Assembly (NCBI GenBank): GCA_964245425.1
Contig: CAXTMV010000074.1
Span: forward strand, 1 to 21,193
Direction of reading: 5' to 3'
From: JACMLD01 sp964245425
GTDB taxonomy: Bacteria > Bacteroidota > Bacteroidia > Chitinophagales > Chitinophagaceae
DNA: 21,193 bases
Shown here: one piece after another, positions 1 to 7,685 of the stretch
Layout of the letters: each line of letters opens with the position of its first letter
How positions within the stretch are numbered: position 1 is the stretch's first letter
Program-made: the position numbers and the translations under genes
The notes under the pieces: model-generated
Databases searched by the model: none
What the model saw: the letters and a program-made list of their open reading frames with translations, nothing else
Told to the model about the DNA's origin: nothing

Positions 1-62
1 GGTTAGTGGTGTGCATGCTTTGCTTGGGTACCATTTTAATCATGGTATTCTTTCAAATATAC

Positions 63-112
63 GGTAGTGTGACGCTATATTGACTGTCCGGCACCAATAG
101 CATGGCACTACC
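63..112. other. Imperfect hairpin upstream of glnS
   Basis: GGTAGTG at 63-69 pairs with CACTACC at 106-112. Inside it, GCTATATTG (74-82) pairs with CAATAGC (95-101) if two bases bulge. The two helices are separated by a symmetric 4/4 internal loop. The apical loop is 83-94. No T-run follows, so it is not an obvious intrinsic terminator. It lies about 100 nt before the glnS start and could be a leader structure or the end of an upstream transcript. Nothing else in 1-208 is recognisable. Confidence 0.3.
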
Positions 113-208
113 CATCAACTACGCCAGGCCCCGTACAGACGGCCCGCTGCTGCCATGCTTCACTTTGGCTAACTGGCTGCAAAACAGTAAATTTGCCATC
201 CGTAAAAG

Positions 209-1897
209 ATGCACAAAATGACTGAGCCTAAAAAAGAAGAAGAGCGATCCCTGAATTTTATAGAAGAAATTGTTGAAGCTGATCTGCAAAACAAAAAATA
301 CAAATCCATACTAACCCGTTTTCCGCCCGAGCCCAATGGTTACCTGCACATTGGCCATGCAAAAAGCATTTGCCTCAACTTTGGCCTGGCGCTCAAATAC
401 GGGGGCAAAACCAACCTGCGTTTTGACGATACCAACCCCGTTACTGAAGAAACAGAATATGTAGACAGCATTAAGGAAGATATCCGCTGGCTGGGCTTTA
501 CCTGGGCAAATGAATTTTATGCATCTGATTATTTTGAGCAACTATACGCATTTGCGGTGCAGCTGATAAAAAAAGAGCTCGCCTATGTAGACGATAGCAG
601 CAGTGAAACCATTGCCGCAGAAAAAGGAAGTCCAACGGTACCAGGTAAACGCAATGTCTTTGCCACCCGTTCAGGTGAAGAAAACCTGTTGCTGTTTGCT
701 GCTATGCGCGAGGGGAAATACAAAGATGGTGAAAAAGTGTTGCGCGCAAAAATAGATATGGCGTCACCCAATATGCACCTCCGCGATCCCCTGCTTTATC
801 GCATTAAGCATGCCCATCACCACCGTACTGCTGACAACTGGTGCATTTATCCCATGTACGATTTTGCACATGGGCAGAGCGACTCCATAGAAAACATAAC
901 GCATTCTATTTGTACGCTGGAATTTATACCGCACCGCCCCCTGTATAACTGGTGCATCGAACAACTGGCCATTTTCCCCTCCCAGCAATACGAATTTGCC
1001 CGGTTGAACCTGAACTACACGGTGATGAGTAAACGTAAATTGCTGCAGCTGGTAAACGAGAAACACGTAGACGGCTGGGACGACCCCCGTATGCAAACCA
1101 TCAGCGGATTGCGCCGCAGGGGATATACCCCCGAGAGCATTCGTGAGTTCTGCGATCGGATTGGCATAGCCAAAAGAGAAAACCTGATTGAACTGGGCCT
1201 TCTTGAATTCTGCGTGCGGGAGCACCTCAATAAAATAGCCCTGCGCCGGCTGGTGGTATTTGATCCGCTTAAAATAATCATCAGCAATTATCCCGAAGGC
1301 CAGACAGAAGTTTTTACCAGCGAAGACAATCCCGAAGATCCACAAACTACCCACCGTGAGATCCCCTTTAGCCGCGAGCTGTTTATAGAACAGGAGGATT
1401 TTATGGAAATACCGCCAAAAAAATTCTTTCGCCTGGCTCCCGGACAAAAAGTACGCCTAAAAAGCGCTTATATCATTCAATGCGATGAAGTGCTGAAAGA
1501 CGCCGATGGAAAAGTAACGGAACTCAGGTGCTCTTATATTCCCGAAAGCAAAAGTGGCGCCGATACCTCGGGCCTGAAGGTTCAGGGCACTTTGCACTGG
1601 GTTAGCATACCGCATGCAATTGGCTGCGAAGTTCGTGTGTACGACCGGCTGTTCAAAGTGGAAGATCCTGCCAACGAAGAAGGCGATTTTAAAACATATA
1701 TCAATCCGGATTCTTTACAGGTAATTGAGCATGCCTACGCAGAACCGTCCCTGCGCACCGCCAATTTTACAGATCGGTACCAATTTTTGCGAAAGGGATA
1801 TTTCTGCCTCGATAAAGACAGCAGCGAGGAGAAGATGGTGTTTAACAGAACGGTGACGTTAAAGGATGGCTGGGCCAAAGACGCCAAAAAGCGCTGA
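209..1897 (+). CDS. glnS: Glutaminyl-tRNA synthetase
   Basis: Cytoplasmic class Ic aminoacyl-tRNA synthetase that charges tRNA-Gln with glutamine using ATP. The Rossmann-fold signature PPEPNGYLHIGH is at residues 39-50. RFDDTNP follows near residue 71. The KMSKS-type loop appears as VMSKRK at 272-277, and the C-terminal half is the two-barrel anticodon-binding domain ending in RTVTLKDGWAK. The 562-residue length matches bacterial GlnRS. A second ATG at 218 (MTEPKKEEERSLNF) aligns better with the usual GlnRS N-terminus and may be the true start; neither ATG has a strong Shine-Dalgarno. The gene stands alone. No terminator is visible after it and no T-box-like leader before it. GlnRS rather than GluRS is supported by the family-typical PPEPNGYLHIGHAKS segment. 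Confidence 0.97.
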   Translation: MHKMTEPKKEEERSLNFIEEIVEADLQNKKYKSILTRFPPEPNGYLHIGHAKSICLNFGLALKYGGKTNLRFDDTNPVTEETEYVDSIKEDIRWLGFTWANEFYASDYFEQLYAFAVQLIKKELAYVDDSSSETIAAEKGSPTVPGKRNVFATRSGEENLLLFAAMREGKYKDGEKVLRAKIDMASPNMHLRDPLLYRIKHAHHHRTADNWCIYPMYDFAHGQSDSIENITHSICTLEFIPHRPLYNWCIEQLAIFPSQQYEFARLNLNYTVMSKRKLLQLVNEKHVDGWDDPRMQTISGLRRRGYTPESIREFCDRIGIAKRENLIELGLLEFCVREHLNKIALRRLVVFDPLKIIISNYPEGQTEVFTSEDNPEDPQTTHREIPFSRELFIEQEDFMEIPPKKFFRLAPGQKVRLKSAYIIQCDEVLKDADGKVTELRCSYIPESKSGADTSGLKVQGTLHWVSIPHAIGCEVRVYDRLFKVEDPANEEGDFKTYINPDSLQVIEHAYAEPSLRTANFTDRYQFLRKGYFCLDKDSSEEKMVFNRTVTLKDGWAKDAKKR

Positions 1898-2057
1898 TGC
1901 CAATGATAGAAGCCCCCCAGACTGCATCACTTTATAAAGGCAGCGGCAAATAAGTTCGCCTGTATCCCTGGTCGCTCCACTACTAAAATTTCAAACGCAC
2001 CCATTACCACCCGGGCGGTTAACGATCTATTTTCTGCTTATTTCGTAACTTGAAAAA

Positions 2058-2705
2058 ATGAAACGAATACTGCAAATGGCGTTGGTGCTGGCGCTGCAGG
2101 GGGTGCATGCGCAAAAATTTGAGGGTTCCATTACCTGGGCTGTTCATTATATGTCAAATAATACAGCCGAAAAAGAAGATGGCATGAACCTGATGCTGCC
2201 CAGCAGTTTAACGTTGCAAACAAATAACCTGGATTATATCATGACAACAGAAGGCGGTATTTTGCCGGTAGAGATGTTGTGGATGGGCGACAAAAACAAA
2301 TATTACCGGATCAACCGTTCTGCAAAAACATATACCCTGCTGCCGGCAGATGCGGGTGCCAGTATCCTGCCCGATTCTTTGAGGCCGGTTGTTGTAAAGA
2401 CAACGGAAACCGATCTCATACTTGGATACCATTGTACAAAATATACCATTCATTTCAGTACAGATACCAGCATTCACCAGACCTACTGGACAACCACGGA
2501 AATCAGTTTACCCAACCTGCGGACCTTACCCGGCCAGAGTGGACAGGCCATGTATTATGAAGGACTGAATGGCCTGCCGTTGAAAATGGAATTCCTTTCA
2601 CCGCAAATGAAAATGGTGACAGCAGTAACCAGTATAAAAAAAGAACTATTGCCGGCTGCTGTTTTTACCATCCCGGCAGATTTCAAACCCGAAAAAAATT
2701 TCTAA
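2058..2705 (+). CDS. Exported GLPGLI / DUF4412-like protein
   Basis: A 215-residue protein with an N-terminal signal peptide (about residues 1-18, ending VHA-QKF). The mature part resembles the beta-rich GLPGLI/DUF4412 family of Bacteroidota. It opens with FEGSITW, carries an ILGYHCTKYTIHF strand pair and then TYWTTTEISLPN. The segment YYEGLNGLPLKMEF (near residue 175) is a variant of the name-giving GLPGLI motif. It ends FTIPADFKP, a usual end for the family. Such proteins are exported, probably periplasmic or outer-membrane associated, and their function is unknown. The gene is monocistronic as far as can be seen, with 160 nt before it. No convincing promoter or terminator was found. The family call rests on motif resemblance only. 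Confidence 0.85.
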   Translation: MKRILQMALVLALQGVHAQKFEGSITWAVHYMSNNTAEKEDGMNLMLPSSLTLQTNNLDYIMTTEGGILPVEMLWMGDKNKYYRINRSAKTYTLLPADAGASILPDSLRPVVVKTTETDLILGYHCTKYTIHFSTDTSIHQTYWTTTEISLPNLRTLPGQSGQAMYYEGLNGLPLKMEFLSPQMKMVTAVTSIKKELLPAAVFTIPADFKPEKNF

Positions 2706-3106
2706 GGCCCGCCTATTTTTTATTAAGCAACAGGGTATTTGCATATCCACACCAATAACTTTTTCAGGTACTGTTTTACATATGCTTGTCTGCTGCGTTG
2801 TTGCGCAGTAATATAAAAACCAGGATGATAATGCTATCACCTTAATTATCAATTGTATTTCCATAGATTCCCTGGTGTTTACAATTAATCGCAGGGCGTT
2901 TTAACGTTCATTTCACAGCCTTCTGCTTGCACCCGCGTGTAAAACCTAGTATCATTGTATCATATTAGTACGGCAACAAATACTGTACAAATGAAGCTAA
3001 AAACCGAATGCGTACAGTTGATTATTCACTAAAAAAAATGCTTATTACAGATTTGTACTTTTTGACAGAAAAAAAATGATGCCCGGTGTAGCCGCATCTG
3101 TTTAAA

Positions 3107-3334
3107 ATCCCTTATCCTGGAGCCCGTTAACCGAATCCTTAGAAAACACGACAATATCCTACGAACGATCCGCTTTATCCATTGAAAACAGCCGTCCGTA
3201 TTCCTAATGAAAAGACCATTTCTGTCAATTATCCAATCCGTGAAAAAAAGTTGACCGTACTCAGAAGTCTTTGATACCCCCTTAGTCTTGATAATATTTC
3301 TGAGTCAGCAAAAAGCCGCGCAAGCGGCTTTTTT
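3107..3334 (+). ncRNA. Putative non-coding RNA or motif array, copy A
   Basis: At least seven degenerate copies of a unit resembling ATCC-nnn-GAAAA are present. The G of each GAA core is at 3120, 3142, 3163, 3184, 3209, 3242 and 3264, so the steps are 22, 21, 21, 25, 33 and 22 nt. An intrinsic terminator begins 51 nt after the last core. Copy B downstream has nearly the same series of steps and the same distance to its own terminator. Both carry the identical block TGACCGTAC 10 nt after the core that follows the 33-nt step (3252-3260 here). The steps are not multiples of three and frames contain stops, so it is not coding. The 5' end is undefined and no good -33/-7 promoter was found. The strand is chosen because the terminator sits at the + strand 3' end. 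A DNA-level binding array is the main alternative. Confidence 0.5.
3310..3334 (+). terminator. Intrinsic terminator after array A
   Basis: The stem GCCGC (3315-3319) pairs with GCGGC (3324-3328) around a GCAA tetraloop. Five A residues precede it and a T6 tract (3329-3334) follows, extending the stem with A-T pairs. It could also work on the - strand. No protein gene ends nearby on either strand: the GLPGLI-like gene stops about 600 nt upstream. Confidence 0.85.
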
Positions 3335-3550
3335 GTTGCGCCCCCCTGAAGGGGTATTATCGTTCATTAAAGTGATCGGTTTTATAAAGAATGTATTTGC
3401 TTATTAACGATGAGGGGAGTTGCCGGGAAGCTAAAGGGGTGGCTTTTACGGCTGCCCAGGAAGCCTTATCCCTGTTTTTTATCCATTTACCGAAGAAAAG
3501 CAAACGGCAATCGAATTAAGTTAATAAATGGTTATTACTGTCGCATCTTT

Positions 3551-3832
3551 ATACCAGCAAGAACGAAATATCCAACTCCTTAGAAAAAAATTTCCGATTC
3601 CCTGAAAGCCAACTATCCAGACCCTATCGAAGAACAACCGTATCCACTGAAAACCGCGCCAATCCCCTGAAAAAACCACGCTGTCCATTATCCTGAAGCC
3701 ATCTTTTATATCCATTATTCCTATCCTGAAAAATCACTGACCGTACCCGGAAAATATTACTCCATCTGTTAAAAATTTTTTTCCGGGGCCATATAAAAAG
3801 CGTCCCGGCATATTGCCGGGACGCTTTTTTTT
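3551..3832 (+). ncRNA. Putative non-coding RNA or motif array, copy B
   Basis: Second array of the ATCC-nnn-GAAAA unit, with GAA cores at 3561, 3583, 3604, 3629, 3649, 3669, 3695, 3728 and 3750. From 3604 the steps are 25, 20, 20, 26, 33 and 22 nt, against 22, 21, 21, 25, 33 and 22 in copy A. TGACCGTAC recurs at 3738-3746, again 10 nt after the core that follows the 33-nt step. The terminator stem starts 50 nt after the last core (51 in A). The sequences have otherwise diverged, so this looks like an old tandem duplication under constraint on motif and spacing. Copy B has about two extra units at its 5' side. GAAAA cores are not obviously base-paired. No confident promoter is visible. Confidence 0.5.
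3795..3832 (+). terminator. Strong intrinsic terminator after array B, probably bidirectional
   Basis: A perfect 12-bp stem, AGCGTCCCGGCA (3799-3810) with its complement at 3814-3825, closes a 3-nt loop. A5 precedes it and T8 follows (3825-3832). On the - strand the A5 tract becomes a U5 tract, so it can also end the convergent M20 hydrolase gene, whose stop lies 19 nt away at 3851. Confidence 0.9.
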
Positions 3833-3850
3833 ATATCGATGCTTTATTTA

Positions 3851-5186
3851 TCAGAAACCTTTTTTTCCTGCTTCCATTTTACCGGCATTTGCTTTTGCCA
3901 CCGGGTAATCAAATACAATATTGCAGAATGCTTTAACACCCACATCCAGCTGGCTATCGTCTATGTAGAAATCAGGTGTATGATGGCCCGGCGCTTTTGC
4001 AGGGTCCATGCCTTTTGTCATACCGNNNNNNNNNNAAAGCGGGTGCGCGGGTGCCGAAAAAAGAAAAATCTTCTGCGCCGGTGGTCCACTGTTCTGTTGA
4101 CAGGTTACCGGCGCCGGCAGCCCTTTGTAAAGACGGTACCATCATGGCAACCAGCGAAGAGTCATTAAACGTAACCAGTGTTTTGGTATCGATGGAGATT
4201 TCTACTTTTGCGCCATTGGCTTCGGCAATGCTTTGCGCCATGCGGCGGATGCGTTCGTGCACTTCTTTCTGCATACCGGAGTCCAGCGTGCGGATGGTTC
4301 CTTCCAGCAGTGCTTCTTCCGGAATAATATTACTTCTGACACCGCTGTGAAATTTGCCGACGGTTATTACTACAGGCGCTTTCACAATATTTTCCTGCCG
4401 GCTCACAATGGTTTGCAGCCCGTTGATGATCTGGGTTGCCGTAACAATCGGGTCGATGCTGCCCCAGGGTTGCGAGCCATGCGCCTGCTTGCCTTTTACT
4501 TTGATGGTAAACCAGTCGCTGCTGGCCATAAAGGGGCCTGCCTTGTATTTGATGGTACCAGATTCAACAGCAGAAGCGATGTGCAGGCCGAATACGGCTT
4601 CTACTTTCGGGTTTTCCATAACGCCTTCTTTTACCATCAGGGGTGCCCCGCCCTCTTCATCGCCCGGAGGGCCTTCTTCAGCCGGCTGAAAGATGAATTT
4701 TACCGTTCCTGCAATATCTTTTTTCATGGAGGCCAGTACTTCCGCAGTGCCCATTAATATGGCCACATGACTGTCGTGCCCACAGGCATGCATAACCGCT
4801 ACTTTCTGTCCGAGGTAATCGGCAGAATCCTTTGAGGCAAAAGGCAGGTTTACTCTTTCATACACGGGCAGGGCATCCATATCGGCCCGCAGGGCAATCA
4901 CCGGGCCCGGTTTACCTCCCTTCAGTATGCCTACCACGCCCGTTTTGGCCACGCCGGTGGTTACTTCTATGCCCAGGCTCTTTAAATGGCTCGCGATCAT
5001 TTCAGCTGTCTTGAATTCCCGGTTGCCCAGTTCAGGATGCTGGTGCAGCCGCCTTCGCCATTCAACCACCTTGGTTAATTCTGCTTTTGATTTCTGGTCT
5101 ACCTGTTGTTGAATATTTTGTGCAAAGCTTACGGTGCAGAAAAAAAAGATCATGGCCGTCAGGCAAAAGAATGGTAGTCGTCTCAT
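3851..5186 (-). CDS. Exported M20-family amidohydrolase, interrupted by an N gap
   Basis: Peptidase family M20D-type metal-dependent amidohydrolase, the group that deacylates N-acyl amino acids such as hippurate. Residues 1-22 form a signal peptide (…TVSFA-Q), so it acts in the periplasm. Metal-site motifs are RADMDALP (101-108), MHACGHD (133-139), the EE pair at 171-172 and GLHI near 200. The lid-domain segment with KQAHGSQP follows. Reading is open to FFGTRAPA, then 10 Ns (4026-4035) intervene. After the gap a different frame continues with GMTKGMDPAKAPGHHTPDF and stops at 3851, giving the family's normal C-terminus. The flanking codons leave one base on one side and two on the other, so the true missing length is a multiple of three, not 10. 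The frame break is therefore an assembly artefact, not a mutation. Substrate is not predictable. Confidence 0.93.
4026..4035. other. Assembly gap (10 Ns)
   Basis: Ten unresolved bases inside the M20 hydrolase. Ten is not compatible with the reading frames on both sides, so the length is a placeholder from scaffolding. Both flanks encode the same protein family, so the join itself is probably correct. Confidence 0.98.
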
Positions 5187-5268
5187 GTGTGTAGTCTTGG
5201 TTACAATGAAAATAAGAAAAATGTCTGATGGCTGATGTGATGAAGGCTGATTTCTTTATTGGCATTTC

Positions 5269-5313
5269 CACATTTATCATATTGGTCATATTTGTCACAT
5301 TTACCACATTATT
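5269..5313. repeat. Degenerate 9-nt tandem repeat
   Basis: Five consecutive nonamers read CACATTTAT, CATATTGGT, CATATTTGT, CACATTTAC and CACATTATT. They fill the gap between the GNAT gene and the M20 gene and run into the GNAT stop codon (5309-5311). Neighbouring sequence at 5224-5251 has a related irregular CTGATG-type repetition. Similar short-period repeats occur in other gaps of this window. Confidence 0.7.
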
Positions 5314-5860
5314 CTTCCCAGTCCCAGATCACCACGGCCCATTCATCCAGTTCATCTGTATAAATATGGATGCGGGTGAAGCCCACCCGCTCGTGTGCGC
5401 GGAGCGACCGTGTATTGCGGGTAGCTATTTCCGTGATAACAAATTGGTAGCGATCCCGGAAAAGTTCGCGGTGCTTTGCGTACAGCCTGTCAAAAACGCC
5501 TTTGCCTCGATAAGCGGTGGCTACGCAAACCTGGCCCATTACATAAAAATGGTGATCTGTCAGTGGCCTGTTTTTATAGCTGAGTTTTTCCAGGCCGGCA
5601 TACAGCGAGAACAGTTCCGGTACAATCGTGCCGCATTCCCTTGGCATAACCAGTGCATAGCCTGCCAGCTGTTCCCCGTCTTTTACAATTACACTGGGTT
5701 CCAGGCGGTGCATTTGCTTCAGTATATCCATGTTATGCGTCACTGTCACAAAGCCCTGTTCTTTTTCAGTCATGCCATTGTTTACCCCCCGCAGGTTCTG
5801 TTGCTGCAAATCCAGGATCTGTTGCAGTTCTTCTTCTGTGGTTACCTGTGTTGCGTACAT
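5309..5860 (-). CDS. GNAT-family N-acetyltransferase
   Basis: A 183-residue cytoplasmic protein with the GNAT fold, which transfers an acetyl group from acetyl-CoA to an amine. The beta4 strand with VMGQVCVATAYRGKGVFDRLYAKHRE (about residues 107-132) contains the acetyl-CoA pyrophosphate loop in the form YRGKGV. It is followed by the conserved helix and a C-terminal TRNTRSLRAHERVGFTRI segment, in which N-x-x-S-x-x-x-H-E-x-x-GF is typical of the family. The N-terminal half, with VIVKDGEQLAGYALVMP, matches beta2-beta3. No added domain or signal peptide. The substrate cannot be inferred. It is separated from the genes on both sides by 122-152 nt of repeat-containing sequence, so it is probably its own transcription unit. 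Confidence 0.9.
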   Translation of the reverse strand: MYATQVTTEEELQQILDLQQQNLRGVNNGMTEKEQGFVTVTHNMDILKQMHRLEPSVIVKDGEQLAGYALVMPRECGTIVPELFSLYAGLEKLSYKNRPLTDHHFYVMGQVCVATAYRGKGVFDRLYAKHRELFRDRYQFVITEIATRNTRSLRAHERVGFTRIHIYTDELDEWAVVIWDWEE

Positions 5861-5968
5861 GAGTTAAATCTGATGAAGGTGGTTAATGTCACGATGTGCT
5901 AATGGGGTTAGTGAAGGGGCTTAAAAAGCAGATCATTAAAATAACATGGCATTCAGCGCAAAAGCACT

Positions 5969-6000
5969 CCCCAATTCCCACATTCCCCATTACGGCATTT
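5969..6000. repeat. Degenerate 8-nt tandem repeat
   Basis: Four successive octamers, CCCCAATT, CCCACATT, CCCCATTA and CGGCATTT, lie just downstream of the methylmalonyl-CoA mutase stop. The remaining gap (5861-5968) has looser nonamer-like repetition around 5879-5905 containing GTTAATGT, CGATGTG and CTAATGGGG. Confidence 0.45.
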
Positions 6001-6012
6001 GCCCCACCAATT

Positions 6013-7578
6013 TTACGCCTTGTGCTCCCCAAACACTTCCCGCAGGGTATCTGCAATTTCGCCCAGCGTGCATTTATTCTCTACGGCTTCCAGCACTACC
6101 GGCATAATATTTTCTCCGCTGCTGGCCTTGTCATTCAGATCCTGCAGAATGGCATCGCATTTTCCCGGATCGCGCTGTTTTCGCAGCTGGGCCAGTTTTT
6201 CTATCTGCAAAAGCCGGATGCGATCATCGATCTTAAAAGAAGGCATCGTTTTATTTTCGTTTGCCTGGAATTTATTGACGCCTACAATTATTTTTTCGCC
6301 TGTTTCTACCTGTTGCTGGTAACGGTAAGCACTGCGCGCAATTTCGTCTTGTATAAATCCTTCTTCAATGGCGCTTACGCTGCCACCCATGGCATCTATC
6401 TTTGCAATCAGCTGCCATGCCTGTTCTTCCAGTTCACTGGTGAGGGCTTCCACATAATAAGAGCCGGCCAGCGGGTCTACCGTTTCGGGTACCCCGCTTT
6501 CAAAGGCGATGATCTGCTGTGTGCGCAGGGCAATGGCAGCAGCTTCTTCTGTGGGCAGGTTCAGCGCCTCATCATACCCGTTGGTATGCAGCGATTGTGT
6601 GCCGCCCAGTACGGCTGCCAGGGTCTGCACGGTAACGCGGGCAATATTATTAAGCGGTTGTTGCGCCGTTAACGTGCTGCCGCCGGTTTGGGTATGAAAG
6701 CGCAGCATCATGGCTTTTGGATCGGTAGCGCCCAGTTCCTTCATCATCAATGCCCACATTTTTCGCGCGGCCCTGAACTTGGCTGTTTCTTCAAACAAAT
6801 TATTATGTGCATTAAAAAAGAAAGACAGGCGTTTGCCAAATACATTAATGTCCATCCCCTTTTCTATGGCTGCTTTTACATAGGCTTTCCCATTGCTCAG
6901 CGTAAACGCTATTTCCTGTACGGCCGTGCTGCCGGCCTCGCGTATATGGTAGCCGGATATGGAAATCGTATTCCATTTGGGCAATTCGGCGGCGCACCAT
7001 TCAAAAATATCCGTAATGATACGCATGGAAGGTTTAGGGGGATAGATATAGGTACCCCGCGCGGCATATTCTTTCAGGATATCATTTTGTATGGTGCCAT
7101 TCAACTGTTTCAGATCGGCACCCTGTTCTTTAGCCAGCGCCGCATAGAAAGCCAGCAGGATAAAACCCGTGGCATTGATGGTCATGGAACTGCTGATGTC
7201 CTGTAATTTGATTCCTTTGAACAGCCTGCGCATATCTTCGATGCTGTCGATGGCCACTCCTACTTTACCCACCTCGCCTTCTGCCAGGTCATGGTCGCTG
7301 TCGTAGCCAATTTGGGTGGGCAGGTCGAAGGCCACACTAAGGCCCATTACACCCTGGCTTAATAAATAATGGTATCGCTGGTTGCTTTCTTCCGCCGTAG
7401 AAAACCCGGCATATTGGCGCATGGTCCAGCGTTTACCGCGGTACATATCCGGTTGTATGCCACGCAGGAAAGGAAACTGGCCGGCTGTTGCAGCGGCAAT
7501 GCCTGGCGGCAGATCAGCTGCGGTATAAACCTGTTTTACTTCGATGCCGCTGTCTGTATATATCTTTTTATCCTCCAT
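6013..7578 (-). CDS. Methylmalonyl-CoA mutase, catalytic (alpha-type) subunit
   Basis: Catalyses the adenosylcobalamin-dependent interconversion of methylmalonyl-CoA and succinyl-CoA, linking propionate metabolism to the TCA cycle. The 521 residues cover the substrate-binding TIM barrel. Motifs: QPDMYRGKRWTMRQYAGFS (residues 42-60, with the active-site tyrosine at 45), SISGYHIREAG (206-216, with the conserved histidine at 211), FGGTQSLHTN-type LGGTQSLHTNGYDEAL, and VPETVDPLAGSYYVE. The protein ends at REVFGEHKA, just where full-length mutases continue into the cobalamin-binding domain. It is therefore a split-subunit enzyme and needs a separately encoded B12-binding subunit, which is not adjacent here. 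The tyrosine after PDM favours methylmalonyl-CoA over isobutyryl-CoA as substrate. The 107-nt gap to DUF5683 shows no clear promoter. An acyl-CoA mutase of other specificity remains possible. Confidence 0.93.
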   Translation of the reverse strand: MEDKKIYTDSGIEVKQVYTAADLPPGIAAATAGQFPFLRGIQPDMYRGKRWTMRQYAGFSTAEESNQRYHYLLSQGVMGLSVAFDLPTQIGYDSDHDLAEGEVGKVGVAIDSIEDMRRLFKGIKLQDISSSMTINATGFILLAFYAALAKEQGADLKQLNGTIQNDILKEYAARGTYIYPPKPSMRIITDIFEWCAAELPKWNTISISGYHIREAGSTAVQEIAFTLSNGKAYVKAAIEKGMDINVFGKRLSFFFNAHNNLFEETAKFRAARKMWALMMKELGATDPKAMMLRFHTQTGGSTLTAQQPLNNIARVTVQTLAAVLGGTQSLHTNGYDEALNLPTEEAAAIALRTQQIIAFESGVPETVDPLAGSYYVEALTSELEEQAWQLIAKIDAMGGSVSAIEEGFIQDEIARSAYRYQQQVETGEKIIVGVNKFQANENKTMPSFKIDDRIRLLQIEKLAQLRKQRDPGKCDAILQDLNDKASSGENIMPVVLEAVENKCTLGEIADTLREVFGEHKA

Positions 7579-7685
7579 ATCATTGGCTGATTAAGATGCT
7601 AATATAGGCCAATGGTAACGAACAGGCACCGAATGAAAAAGGGCAAAGGAATTCAACCTGTACAAGTAAACAGTCAAAATAATAG

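Larger units (their letters stand above)
2706..3850. other. 1.1-kb region without protein genes, holding two motif arrays
   Basis: No convincing reading frame lies between the GLPGLI-like gene and the M20 hydrolase. Positions 2706-3100 are A/T-rich and show nothing recognisable. Positions 3107-3334 and 3551-3832 hold two related motif arrays, each closed by an intrinsic terminator (separate entries). The spacer at 3341-3540 has a short C4/G4 hairpin at 3342-3355 and an imperfect inverted repeat starting ATCGTT (3359) and ending AACGAT (3411). One further motif-like unit sits at 3481-3495. No tRNA, rRNA, RNase P, SRP or tmRNA signature was seen. Confidence 0.7.

Noticed and set aside
3..83. 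C-terminal membrane segment of an upstream gene on the + strand
   Set aside because: A 26-codon hydrophobic frame open to the window edge is too short to tell from chance.
764..1447. 227-residue frame on the - strand
   Set aside because: It lies wholly inside glnS on the opposite strand and has no family resemblance.
3046..3064. Promoter for array A with a -7 element near CAGATTTG or TACTTTTTG
   Set aside because: Neither has a -33 box at an acceptable distance, and the second has one base too many for TAnnTTTG.
3521..3715. A 64-residue frame on the - strand across array B, rich in W, F and G with a loose period of 7 residues
   Set aside because: The period is a by-product of the 20-22 nt DNA repeat. 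The frame is broken by the 25, 26 and 33 nt steps, and copy A has stops in the matching frame.
3107..3832. CRISPR array
   Set aside because: Units are too short and degenerate, with no constant repeat and no unique spacers; no cas genes are present.
5896..6672. 258-residue frame on the + strand
   Set aside because: Shadow of the mutase gene: overlaps its conserved C-terminal half in antisense and resembles no family.
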